Below are positions 53,164-63,914 of a DNA stretch of 64,000 nucleotides, piece by piece. The notes below the pieces were generated by a model, which was not told where the DNA came from, did not search any database, and saw only the letters and a list, made by a program, of their open reading frames with translations. The stretch is from Pseudonocardia nigra (GTDB lineage: Bacteria; Actinomycetota; Actinomycetes; Mycobacteriales; Pseudonocardiaceae), in NCBI RefSeq assembly GCF_019396355.1, contig NZ_JAHKRK010000008.1:1-64000 (forward strand), read 5' to 3'. The translations under genes and the position numbers were made by a program. Numbering within the stretch: position 1 is the first letter of the stretch; each line of letters starts with the position of its first letter.

Positions 53164-54590
53164 GAACTCACCGTCGCCAGCAGCTCGTCGAGCGACTCGT
53201 CGACCATGCCGGCGAGCACGTCGACGTCGGGCATCGCGTCGCGGTCGCCGTTGAAGCCGTAGTAGACCCCGCCGTCGTAGGAGGTGAGCCCGATGGCGAG
53301 CGCCTGGCCCTTCGCCAGCGGCACCACCGGGAACATCTCGAGCATCCGGGCCCCGGCGGCGTAGAGCGGGAACTGCGGTCCTGGCACGTTCGTCACCACC
53401 AAGTTGAAGATCCGCTTCGAGAAGCCGCTCGCGGCGCGGGCGCCCAGGGCGTGCAGCGTAGGCGGTGCGAAGCCGCCGAACCGGACCAGGGTGGCGGCGC
53501 CCACCGACTGGCCCGATGCCGTGTGCTCGCGCATCGCGTGCGCGACCTGGTGCAGGCGCACCACCGGGCTGGGCTCCCCGACCGGCAGGTCGACGAGGAA
53601 CGAGGCCACGCGGTTGCCGAGCGTGCCCCCGGTGGCCGAGCTCGGGACGTCGGCCTCCCCGCGAACCGACAGCGGCACCATCGCCCGCACCGACGACGAC
53701 GACGTGACCGGCTCGCCGCGGGAGAGCAGCCAGTTGCGCAGGGCCCCCGACACGACGCTGAGCACGACGTCGTTGACCGTGCAGCCGTGTGCCGCGCGGA
53801 CCCGGCGATAGTCCTCCAGCTTCGTGCGGGCGATCGCGAAGCGGCGCTGGGTGGAGATGTCCACGTTCAGCGGGGTGCCGGGCGCCCGCCTGCTCGCGGT
53901 GCGCGCGATGGAGAACAGCTGGCCGGCGGCGCCGGCGATCTTGCCGATCGTCGCCATCGCGTCGCCCGCGGCCGAGCGGGCGTTGTCGACGATCTCCCCC
54001 GGCCGTGCGACGGCCTCGGCAGCGGCCTCGAGCAGCAGCTGTGCGTCGCTGGGCTCCGGGCGCGGCATCCACAGCTCGGAGGCTGTGCGTCCCGGTTCGG
54101 CGCCGTCGCCGGACGGGCCGGCGACGTCGAGGATCACCTGCCCGATGTCGATCGCGCTGATGCCGTCGACCATCGCCTGGTGGGTCTTGGTGAGCACGGC
54201 GAAGCGGCCTCTCGCCAGCCCCTCGACGAGGTACATCTCCCACAGCGGCCGGGTGTGGTCCAGCGGGCGGGACATCAGCCGGGCCACCAGCTCTGTGAGC
54301 TGGGCGTCCGACCCCGGCTTCGGCAGCGCCGACCGGCGGACGTGGTAGGCGATGTCGAAGTCGGTGTCGTCGATCCACACCGGCCGCGCGAGGTTGCCCG
54401 GCACGTGCCGCACCTTCTGCCGGTACCGGGGCACCAGCGCGATGCGCTGCTCGATCAGCTCCACCAGCCGGTCGTAGTCGAAGCCCGCCTTCGGGCGCCG
54501 GAAGACGGAAGCGGCGCCCACGTGCATCGGCGTGGTCGGCTGCTCCAGGTAGAGGAACGAGGCGTCGAGGGCGGAGAGCCGGGGCGGCAT
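53160..54590 (-). CDS. WS/DGAT-family acyltransferase with HQxxxDG motif
   Basis: 476 residues. N-terminal PRLSALDASFLYLEQPTTPM and HVGAASVF are typical. The active-site motif at residues 137-143 is HQAMVDG, whereas the family consensus is HHxxxDG and the second His is the proposed general base. The C-terminal PLSVRGEADVPSSATGGTLG, NLVVTNVPGPQFPLYAAGAR and LTSYDGGVYYGFNGDRDAM are intact. Enzymes of this family make triacylglycerol or wax ester. Activity here is uncertain because of the Gln138. Resembles the tgs3 region of M. tuberculosis by position. Confidence 0.9.
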   Translation of the reverse strand: MPPRLSALDASFLYLEQPTTPMHVGAASVFRRPKAGFDYDRLVELIEQRIALVPRYRQKVRHVPGNLARPVWIDDTDFDIAYHVRRSALPKPGSDAQLTELVARLMSRPLDHTRPLWEMYLVEGLARGRFAVLTKTHQAMVDGISAIDIGQVILDVAGPSGDGAEPGRTASELWMPRPEPSDAQLLLEAAAEAVARPGEIVDNARSAAGDAMATIGKIAGAAGQLFSIARTASRRAPGTPLNVDISTQRRFAIARTKLEDYRRVRAAHGCTVNDVVLSVVSGALRNWLLSRGEPVTSSSSVRAMVPLSVRGEADVPSSATGGTLGNRVASFLVDLPVGEPSPVVRLHQVAHAMREHTASGQSVGAATLVRFGGFAPPTLHALGARAASGFSKRIFNLVVTNVPGPQFPLYAAGARMLEMFPVVPLAKGQALAIGLTSYDGGVYYGFNGDRDAMPDVDVLAGMVDESLDELLATVSS

Positions 54591-54612
54591 GGGCCGATCC
54601 TAGGCTTACGGC

Positions 54613-55368
54613 GTGTCATCAGCCCGGTCCCCGAAGGACACCTTCATCACCGTCTACGGCCGCAAGCCGGTGCTGGAGGCACTCGACGACCACACGCTCC
54701 GCGTCGACAAGGTGGTGCTGGCCGAGGGCCTGCGCGGCGAACCGGTGCGCGCGATCCTCGCTGCGGCCCGCGACCGCGGGGTCCAGGTGCAGCGGGCGTC
54801 GGCGCACCGGGTGAAGGTGCTGGCCGGCAACGGCCGCCACGACCAGGGCGTGCTGGCCGACGTCGTCGCCCCGCGGATGGCGCCGGTCGCCGACTTCCTC
54901 GACGAGCTCGGCGACGGGCCCGCCGCGGTGCTCGTGCTGGACCGGGTCACCAATCCCGCCAACGTCGGCATGCTGCTGCGCAGCGCCACCGCGGCCGGGC
55001 TCGACGGGGTGCTGCTCCCCCGCCGCGGCGTGCCCGCGATCGACCCGCTGGTCGTGAAGGCCTCGGCCGGGGTGGCGTTCCGGGCACCGGTACTGCGCGC
55101 GGCCACGGCCGAGGAGGGCTGCGCGACGCTGCGCGCAGGCGGGTTCGCGGTGTTCGGCCTGGACGCGGGCGGCGAGTCGCTGCTCGACGCCGCGCTGCCG
55201 GCCCGCGTCGCGCTGGTGCTCGGCAACGAGACCGACGGGCTCTCGGCCGCCGTGCGCCCGGAGCTCGACGCCGTGCTGGCCATTCCGATGGCCGGGGGCG
55301 TCGAGTCGCTGAACGTCGCGAGCGCGGGCGCGGTGGCGGCGTTCGAGCTGCGCCGGAGGCGCGGATAA
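54613..55368 (+). CDS. SpoU/TrmH-family RNA 2'-O-methyltransferase
   Basis: 251 residues, GTG at 54613. N-terminal substrate-binding part (ITVYGRKPVLEALDDHTLRV), then the SPOUT knot: motif 1 LDRVTNPANVGMLLRSATAA with the catalytic Asn-Arg pair, motif 2 VALVLGNETDGLSAAVRP, motif 3 IPMAGGVESLNVASAGAVAA. It methylates a ribose 2'-OH in rRNA or tRNA; the target nucleotide is not evident. Divergent from the WS/DGAT gene, 22 nt apart. Confidence 0.92.
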   Translation: MSSARSPKDTFITVYGRKPVLEALDDHTLRVDKVVLAEGLRGEPVRAILAAARDRGVQVQRASAHRVKVLAGNGRHDQGVLADVVAPRMAPVADFLDELGDGPAAVLVLDRVTNPANVGMLLRSATAAGLDGVLLPRRGVPAIDPLVVKASAGVAFRAPVLRAATAEEGCATLRAGGFAVFGLDAGGESLLDAALPARVALVLGNETDGLSAAVRPELDAVLAIPMAGGVESLNVASAGAVAAFELRRRRG

Positions 55369-55378
55369 CTGCAGTGTG

Positions 55379-55416
55379 TGCAAGCTTGCATGGGTAAGAG
55401 TTTGCAGGCGGTGCAA
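55379..55416. promoter_or_regulatory. Two TGCAA palindromes upstream of TetR gene
   Basis: TGCAAGCTTGCA at 55379-55390 is a perfect 12-bp palindrome. TTGCA-GGCGG-TGCAA at 55402-55416 is a second inverted repeat with the same TGCAA half-site. Both lie within 60 nt of the TetR start, the expected place for autorepression of the TetR-efflux operon. Confidence 0.65.
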
Positions 55417-55437
55417 GATTTTCCGTAGCCTGGACGG

Positions 55438-56088
55438 GTGAACGAGCTCGGCAGGCGCGAACGCAAGAAGCGCGAGACCCGCGAGGCACTCGCGGCCGCG
55501 GCCCTGCGGCTGGCCGTGGAGCGCGGCGTGGAGAACGTCAGCGTCGAGGACATCAGCGAGGCGGCCGACGTCTCGGTCCGGACGTTCTTCAACTACTTCT
55601 CCCATAAGGAGTACGCGATCCTCGGCCGCGACCCGGACGCCGGCGAGCGGCTGCTGCGCCGGCTGCGCGAGGCACCCGCCGAGCTGTCCCCGCTGGCCGC
55701 GCTGCGCTCCGCGATCGAGGAGTCCCTCGACGACCTGGAACGCGACGCCGTCGCCTGGTCGCAGCGGGCCGCGCTCGTCGCCGAGTCGCCCATGCTCCTC
55801 GCGCGCCTGGTGATGGCCGGTGCCGACGACGAGCGCAGGCTCGCCGCCGTGCTCGCCGAGCGGATGGGCGTCGACGCCGACGACCCGGCAGGCAGGCTCA
55901 CCCCCCTGCTGCTGGCAGCGGCGTCGGGCTGCGCGATCCGAGTGGCGCTGGAGCACCGGGGCGCCACGAACGACGCGCGGCCGCTGCGCGCGCTCGTCCA
56001 CGAGGCGCTCGACCAGCTGGCCACCGGGCTCGATCACGGCAACCCCCAGGGCGGCGCCGTCCGCCCCGAACAGAGAGACGAAGCATGA
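55438..56088 (+). CDS. TetR-family transcriptional regulator
   Basis: 216 residues, GTG at 55438. DNA-binding domain RERKKRETREALAAAALRLA, VEDISEAADVSVRTFFNYFS and HKEYAIL (the AcrR-type HTH ending FFNYFSxKE). The ligand-binding part is helical and variable (LARLVMAGADDERRLAAVLA). The ATG of the transporter overlaps its stop as ATGA. It probably represses the operon through the TGCAA palindromes and responds to transported drugs. Confidence 0.92.
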   Translation: MNELGRRERKKRETREALAAAALRLAVERGVENVSVEDISEAADVSVRTFFNYFSHKEYAILGRDPDAGERLLRRLREAPAELSPLAALRSAIEESLDDLERDAVAWSQRAALVAESPMLLARLVMAGADDERRLAAVLAERMGVDADDPAGRLTPLLLAAASGCAIRVALEHRGATNDARPLRALVHEALDQLATGLDHGNPQGGAVRPEQRDEA

Positions 56089-57716
56089 GTACGCCCACCG
56101 CGCCGGCCCCACCGCAACCGAACGCACCGGTTCCCGCTGCGCTGACGCCGCGCCAGACGGTGCAGGCGATCTCCGGGCTGATGATGGGGATGCTGGTCGC
56201 CGTCCTGGCCGGCACGATCGTCTCCACCGCGCTGCCGCGCATCATCGCCGACCTGGGCGCGAGCCAGTCCGTCTACACCTGGGTGGTCACCGCCGAGCTG
56301 CTCGCGATGACGGCGACCGTGCCGCTGTGGGGCAAGCTGGCCGACCTCTACAACAACAAGCTCCTCGTCCAGCTGTCGCTGGCGTTCTTCGTGGTCGGCT
56401 CGCTCGTCGCCGGGCTCACCCCGAACGTCGAGCTGCTGCTCGCCAGCCGGGTCGTGCAGGGGATCGGCGCGGGCGGGCTCACCGCGCTCGCGCAGATCGT
56501 GCTGGCCGCGGTGATCCCGCCCCGCGAGCTGGGCCGTTACGCCGGCCTGTTCGGCGCGATCTTCGGGCTCGCGACGATCGGCGGCCCGCTGCTCGGCGGC
56601 CTGCTGGTCGACTCCCCGCTCGGCTGGCGCGCCTGCTTCCTGGTCGGCGTGCCGTTCAGCCTGCTCGCCATCGTGCTGCTGCAGCGCACCCTGAAGCTCC
56701 CGACGATCCGCCGCGACGTACGGATCGACTGGCTCGGCGCCCTGCTGATCACGGCCGGGGTGAGCACGGTCCTCGTGTGGTCGACGCTGGCGGGCAACCA
56801 GTTCGCCTGGAACTCCGGCTGGACCTACGGGCTCGTCGGCGGCGCAGTGGTGACCCTCGCCCTGGCCGTGGTCGTCGAGTCGCGGCACCCCGAGCCGATC
56901 ATCCCGCTCTCGCTGTTCCGCAACCGCACGGTCACGCTCGCGACCGTCGCCAGCATGCTCGTCGGCGTCGCGATGTTCGGCAGCTCGGTGTTCCTCGCGC
57001 AGTACTTCCAGATCGCGCAGGGCCGCACGCCGACTGCGGCCGGGCTGATGAGCCTGCCGATGGTCGTCGGGATGCTCGTCTCGTCCACCGTGGCCGGCGC
57101 GCTGATCACCAAGTTCGGCCGATGGAAGATCTACCTGGTGCTCGGCGGGATCCTGCTGCCCACCGGCATGGGGCTGTTCGCCACGATCGACGCGGGCACG
57201 AGCGCGTTCATCATCTCGCTCTACATGGTGGTGCTCGGCGTCGGCATGGGTCTGCTGATGCAGAACCTCGTGCTGGCCGCACAGAACGACGTGCCTGCCC
57301 GCGAGCTGGGAACCGCCACCTCGACGGTGAGCTTCTTCCGCAGCATGGGCGGCACGATCGGGGTGAGCGCGCTCGGTGCGGTGCTCGCGAGCCGGGTGGC
57401 GAGCGCGTTGGACGTCGGCCCGGGCGGTGGTGGCCACGGGAGCGTCCCCGACCTCAGCACCTTGCCCGAGCCGGTCCGGGTCGCGGTCCAGAACGCCTAC
57501 GGCGACGCGACGGCCGACCTGTTCCTGATCGCCACGCCGATCGCGGTGCTGGCCCTGGTGGCCGCGCTGTTCATCCGCGAGAAGCCGCTGCTCACCACGT
57601 CGGCGGCGCAGCGGAGGGCGGCCGAGGAGGGCGGTTCCGACGAGGACCTGCCCGTGCACAGTGCCGCCCCGGCGTTGGATACGCCCGCCTCCGGCACAGG
57701 CCGCCCGAACGGGTGA
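56085..57716 (+). CDS. MFS transporter, DHA2 (EmrB/QacA) drug-efflux type
   Basis: 543 residues, about 14 spans. Motif A is present as WGKLADLYNNK, a variant of GxLaDrxGrk. An early TALPRIIADLGASQSVYTWV is the DHA2 hallmark, and RELGTATSTVSFFRSMGGTI with GVSALGAVL matches the motif C region. A proton-driven exporter of hydrophobic drugs. The C-terminal tail of about 50 residues is polar. Coupled to and probably repressed by the TetR protein. Confidence 0.93.
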   Translation: MSTPTAPAPPQPNAPVPAALTPRQTVQAISGLMMGMLVAVLAGTIVSTALPRIIADLGASQSVYTWVVTAELLAMTATVPLWGKLADLYNNKLLVQLSLAFFVVGSLVAGLTPNVELLLASRVVQGIGAGGLTALAQIVLAAVIPPRELGRYAGLFGAIFGLATIGGPLLGGLLVDSPLGWRACFLVGVPFSLLAIVLLQRTLKLPTIRRDVRIDWLGALLITAGVSTVLVWSTLAGNQFAWNSGWTYGLVGGAVVTLALAVVVESRHPEPIIPLSLFRNRTVTLATVASMLVGVAMFGSSVFLAQYFQIAQGRTPTAAGLMSLPMVVGMLVSSTVAGALITKFGRWKIYLVLGGILLPTGMGLFATIDAGTSAFIISLYMVVLGVGMGLLMQNLVLAAQNDVPARELGTATSTVSFFRSMGGTIGVSALGAVLASRVASALDVGPGGGGHGSVPDLSTLPEPVRVAVQNAYGDATADLFLIATPIAVLALVAALFIREKPLLTTSAAQRRAAEEGGSDEDLPVHSAAPALDTPASGTGRPNG

Positions 57717-57760
57717 GCCCCCGCGCTGCGGGCGGGGCGCAGCCGCGTCATGGTGCGGGC

Positions 57761-58084
57761 ATGGGTTTCATGGACAAGGCCAAGGACCTGCTGAACCAGC
57801 ACGACGACAAGGTCGACCAGGGACTCGACAAAGCCGGTGAGGCGGCCAAGGGCCGGTTCGCCGGGCACGACGAGCAGATCGACCAGGGCGTCGACCGCCT
57901 GCAGGGCATGACCGGCGCCGGGGACACCACGCAGGCCCCGGAGACACCGCCGCAGGGCGCCGCGCCGGACGACGCGGTGCCGGACCGCCCCGCTGACGGT
58001 GTCGAGGCGCGACCGGAGGTGCCCGGCGGGCCGCAGGTCGACGTGCCCGCCGGCCCGGGGCACGAGCCGCCGCCGCAGCGATAA
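57761..58084 (+). CDS. Rv0909/MT0933-family antitoxin-like protein
   Basis: 107 residues, ATG at 57761. N-terminal GFMDKAKDLLNQHDDKVDQG and LDKAGEAAKGRFAGHDEQID match the Rv0909 (MT0933-type) antitoxin helical repeat, which contains the GF(L/M)DKAKDL start. The C-terminal half is Pro/Ala-rich and disordered. In mycobacteria the partner toxin (an SRPBCC-fold protein) follows at once; here the next gene is an unrelated short acidic protein, so this one appears to be an orphan and may have another role. Confidence 0.75.
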   Translation: MGFMDKAKDLLNQHDDKVDQGLDKAGEAAKGRFAGHDEQIDQGVDRLQGMTGAGDTTQAPETPPQGAAPDDAVPDRPADGVEARPEVPGGPQVDVPAGPGHEPPPQR

Positions 58085-58130
58085 GGCGGATCGCGGTTTG
58101 GACCGGGCCGGTTCGGAACACCCCGTCGAC

Positions 58131-58346
58131 ATGGCAGACGAGCGCACCGACCGGTCCGGCCCGGGCAACGAGGGCTTCGTGGAGAACCTGCTCCGCGACT
58201 CCACGATCACCGGCACCCGCGACGACCCGCCGCCGGCCCCGGAGGAGCCGCAGGCTCCCAACGCGGGCGCGGTGAACCAGCCGCCGCCCCCCGAGCGGGA
58301 GGACGGCGACCCGCGGGCGCCGGGCACCGACGACCGCGAGGCCTGA
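58131..58346 (+). CDS. Short acidic Pro-rich protein
   Basis: 71 residues, ATG at 58131. Composition is dominated by Pro, Asp, Glu and Gly (NLLRDSTITGTRDDPPPAPE). No motif, membrane span or Cys. Resembles small disordered proteins near stress genes in Pseudonocardia-type genomes. The ribosome-binding site is weak. Existence is supported by a clean start-to-stop frame beside the antitoxin-like gene, but the case is modest. Confidence 0.45.
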   Translation: MADERTDRSGPGNEGFVENLLRDSTITGTRDDPPPAPEEPQAPNAGAVNQPPPPEREDGDPRAPGTDDREA

Positions 58347-58347
58347 A

Positions 58348-58732
58348 CTAGGGCGGGGGGAGGTCGAGCAGGATCTCCACCTCGGCGATGGTGGTGGCGG
58401 CGTCGCGGTGGTGGACGACCACCGCGCCCGCCGCCCGGGCACCCTGCAGGTTGGCGGGGAGGTCGTCCACCACCACGCACTCCGCCGGCGTGAGACCGAG
58501 CCGGTCCGCGACCCGGCGGAAGACCTCCGGGTCGGGTTTGCGCACGCCGAGCGCCGGCCCGAGCGCGACGACGTCGAACAGCGCGGCGCAGTCGTCCGGC
58601 ACCGCGTCCGACACCAAGGCGGTGGGGCACCGCCGCGGCCCGCGCGCGCTCGACGAGCGTCCACATCGGCGGGCCGTCGGTCAGCACGCCCCCGTAGTCC
58701 ATCACCAACCCGCGCAGGGTGCCCTCACTCAC
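58348..58732 (-). pseudogene. HAD-family hydrolase, 1-nt frameshift
   Basis: Haloacid-dehalogenase-fold phosphatase. The start RGLVMDYGGVLTDG gives motif I as DYGGV. The frame shifts near 58635: one extra C in the run GTGCCCC. Removing it gives GVP-TALVSDAVPDDCAAL, and the rest, with motif II-like LVSDAVPDD, GVRKPDPEVFRRVADRLGL (motif III Lys) and VVVDDLPANLQGARAAG (motif IV), follows. The second half alone (58617 to 58348) would lack the nucleophile. GTG at 58732 overlaps the MarR gene by 8 nt. Probably a homopolymer indel. Confidence 0.82.
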
Positions 58733-59189
58733 GCGCACCCTCCTCGTCGCCGGTGGCGGACAGCACGGCGAGCAGGTAGTCCCGGACGATCGCGGCGTGC
58801 TCCGGCGCCGGCTCCGGGAGCGCCGCACCCATCGCGGCGGCGATTCCGCCCGACGCCTCCCGCAGGCGCTCCCGCCCGGCATTTGTGATCGACAGCCGGA
58901 CCACCCGCCGGTCGCCCCGATCGCGGCGGCGTCGCAGCTCGCCCCGCGCCTCCAGCGTGTCGACGACCGGGGTGAGGGTGCCCGGGGCGAGTCCGAGATG
59001 CGCGGCGAGCTCGCGGTGCGAGACCGCGTCGCTGCCCGCGAGCAGCCCCAGGACGCCGAACGCGGTGGGCGTGAGCCCGTGCTCGGCGGCTGCGCGGGCG
59101 AACCGCCGGGCCACGGCGGTGCCGACGCGCGGCAGCAGCCGGGCGAGCGGCATCCGCTCCGGCCGGGGCTCCAGGAGTGCCTCGTGCAC
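58725..59189 (-). CDS. MarR-family transcriptional regulator
   Basis: 154 residues, GTG at 59189. Winged helix: LTPTAFGVLGLLAGSDAVSH, RELAAHLGLAPGTLTPVVDT, LEARGELRRRRDRGDRRVVR (wing), and LSITNAGRERLREASGG. MarR dimers usually repress a divergent gene and themselves. The palindromes upstream fit autoregulation. Followed in overlap by the HAD gene. Confidence 0.9.
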   Translation of the reverse strand: MHEALLEPRPERMPLARLLPRVGTAVARRFARAAAEHGLTPTAFGVLGLLAGSDAVSHRELAAHLGLAPGTLTPVVDTLEARGELRRRRDRGDRRVVRLSITNAGRERLREASGGIAAAMGAALPEPAPEHAAIVRDYLLAVLSATGDEEGARE

Positions 59190-59228
59190 GCCCGCACCCT
59201 ACGACACGGGCCGTTCGGCACCATACGA

Positions 59229-59254
59229 TTCGGCGCCGAACGAACTCGTTCGGC
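59229..59254. promoter_or_regulatory. MarR operator candidate, nested palindromes
   Basis: TTCGGCGCCGAA (59229-59240) is a perfect 12-bp palindrome. It overlaps the 20-bp inverted repeat GCCGAACGAACTCGTTCGGC (59235-59254), whose half-site is CCGAACGA. They lie 40-65 nt upstream of the marR start and 36 nt before the divergent Rv3235-like gene. Confidence 0.65.
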
Positions 59255-59289
59255 TCCGGGCACGGGCGGTGGGCGCGGACGCTGCGGCC

Positions 59290-59772
59290 ATGACGATGAC
59301 GCTGGCCCCGCTCGCCCCGCCGGTGGCACCGCCGGCGGTGCCCGCGCCGCGCCCCCGGCTCCGGCGGATCTCCTACGAGCCCGAGCCGGGCGTGGACGTC
59401 GACGAACCACCACCGCTCACCCCACCCGGACCGCCGGTGGTCGAGCCGACCTCGCCGCAGGAGCTCGCCGACGCCCACGCGGTCGCGACCCGGATCCTCC
59501 GCCTCGCGCTGGAGGTGCTCGACCGCAGGCGCCCTACCCAGCAGCTCGCCGGGCACGTTGCCGCGAACGTGCTGCGGTACTGGAAGGTGGCGGTGCACCA
59601 GCGGCAGATGCGCAGCCCCGCCCGGTTCACCCGCATCCGGCTCTGCATGCCCTGTGACGGGGTGGCCGAGGTCGGCACGGCCTGCTACCTGGACGGGCAG
59701 GTGCGGGCCCTCGCCGCCCGGTTCGAACGCGGAGCACGCGGCTGGCGATGTACGGCGCTGCGGCTGATCTGA
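59290..59772 (+). CDS. Rv3235-family protein
   Basis: 160 residues, ATG at 59290. An Ala/Pro-rich N-terminus (MTMTLAPLAPPVAPPAVPAP) is followed by a compact conserved C-terminal domain (LALEVLDRRRPTQQLAGHVA, ANVLRYWKVAVHQRQ, RIRLCMPCDGVAEVGTACYL, DGQVRALAARFERGARGWRC, TALRLI). The Arg-Arg-Pro and AARF features match the Rv3235 family located next to secA1 in actinobacteria. The family has no assigned activity that I know of. Confidence 0.85.
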   Translation: MTMTLAPLAPPVAPPAVPAPRPRLRRISYEPEPGVDVDEPPPLTPPGPPVVEPTSPQELADAHAVATRILRLALEVLDRRRPTQQLAGHVAANVLRYWKVAVHQRQMRSPARFTRIRLCMPCDGVAEVGTACYLDGQVRALAARFERGARGWRCTALRLI

Positions 59773-59845
59773 CCGCCGACGCGCGCCGCCGCTGGATCGA
59801 CCGGCAGACGGAGCGACCCGCCTGCTGGTCGGCGAAGATGTCGGA

Positions 59846-62842
<2,997 letters not shown>

Positions 62843-62951
62843 AGGTGGACCTCATTCACCTTCGCGGTCAGGACGCAACCCACCGCCTGTCGCGGGCGGG
62901 CTGCCCGGCCCAGGGTAGCGAAGCTACGGGCCACTCCCTGAACAACGCCGG

Positions 62952-62990
62952 AGGGGCGGCACACGTTCCATGCGGAACGGTGCCGCCCCT
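62952..62990 (-). terminator. Terminator hairpin between hpf and secA
   Basis: AGGGGCGGCAC (62952-62962) pairs with GTGCCGCCCCT (62980-62990), and the inner CGTTCC/GGAACG pairs through an ATGC loop with one bulged A, giving a 17-bp stem. It lies 18 nt beyond the hpf stop and 110 nt before the secA start, so secA needs its own promoter between them. Confidence 0.7.
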
Positions 62991-63008
62991 GACGGGTGAC
63001 GTGACCGG

Positions 63009-63647
63009 CTACGGCGCGAGCCGGATCATCCCGTAGTCGTAGCCCTTGCGCCGGTAGACGACGCACGGTTCACCGCTGGCGGCGTCGGAGAAGAGATAGA
63101 AGTCGTGCCCGACCAGCTCCATGCGCGACAGCGCGTCGTCCACGCTCATCGGCGCCGCCGTGTGCACCTTGCGGCGGACGATGCGGCCCGGGATCGGTTC
63201 GGGATCGTCGGGCAGGTACTCGTCGTGGTCGCGCGGGCCGGGGATGTCGACCTCGGCATCGGCTGCTGTGTCCATGGGCGGCAGGTCGTCGAGGACCGCG
63301 GTGGCGGCGCCGCCGCGCCCCGCGTGGACCTTCACGCGCTTGCTGTTGACGCGCCTGCGGTCATGGGAGCGGCGAAGGCGTGCCTCGAGCTTGGCGACCG
63401 CGGCGTCCAGGGCGGCGTAGAAGTCCTGGGCGCTGGCCTCCGCTCTCGCGACGGGACCACAGCCACGCCCGGTGATCTCCACGCGTTGGCAGTTCTTGAG
63501 CTGGCGGCGGTTCCGCTCGTGGAACAGCTCGACTTCCATTCCGACGATCTTGTGGTCGTACCGCTCCAAACGAGCGATCTTGTCGCTGACATGGACCCGG
63601 AAGTGCTCCGGAACCTCGACGTTACGACCGGTGACAACGATCTCCAC
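63009..63647 (-). CDS. hpf: Long-form ribosome hibernation-promoting factor
   Basis: 212 residues from the GTG at 63647 (GAGGGAA upstream). The N-terminal domain IVVTGRNVEVPEHFRVHVSD, ARLERYDHKIVGMEVELFHE and the C-terminal dimerisation domain (IVRRKVHTAAPMSVDDALSR, MELVGHDFYLFSDAASGEPC, VVYRRKGYDYGMIRL) are both present. It binds idle 70S ribosomes and joins them into 100S dimers during stress. The middle is a disordered linker. Full length. Confidence 0.97.
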   Translation of the reverse strand: MEIVVTGRNVEVPEHFRVHVSDKIARLERYDHKIVGMEVELFHERNRRQLKNCQRVEITGRGCGPVARAEASAQDFYAALDAAVAKLEARLRRSHDRRRVNSKRVKVHAGRGGAATAVLDDLPPMDTAADAEVDIPGPRDHDEYLPDDPEPIPGRIVRRKVHTAAPMSVDDALSRMELVGHDFYLFSDAASGEPCVVYRRKGYDYGMIRLAP

Positions 63648-63914
63648 GCAGACTTCCCTCGCTCTCAGCGTCGGGTTGGCGTTGCAGACTGCGCCGGGGA
63701 TTCCCACCCCCTGGCGCTCGATCGGTGGGTCCTCCTGATTGGGGGCATCGGCGGATGCGGAGCACCGTAACGCGCATCACGGTTCGACAACAGTCCTGCG
63801 TGCAGAGTGGTCCCGAGCCGGGTGGATGCGACGAGCGACATTCCCTCGTCGCCGAGGCGTCGCTACGATGTCGACCCACCTTCACTCCCCGGCCGCCCGC
63901 CGCTCGCCCCCTCC

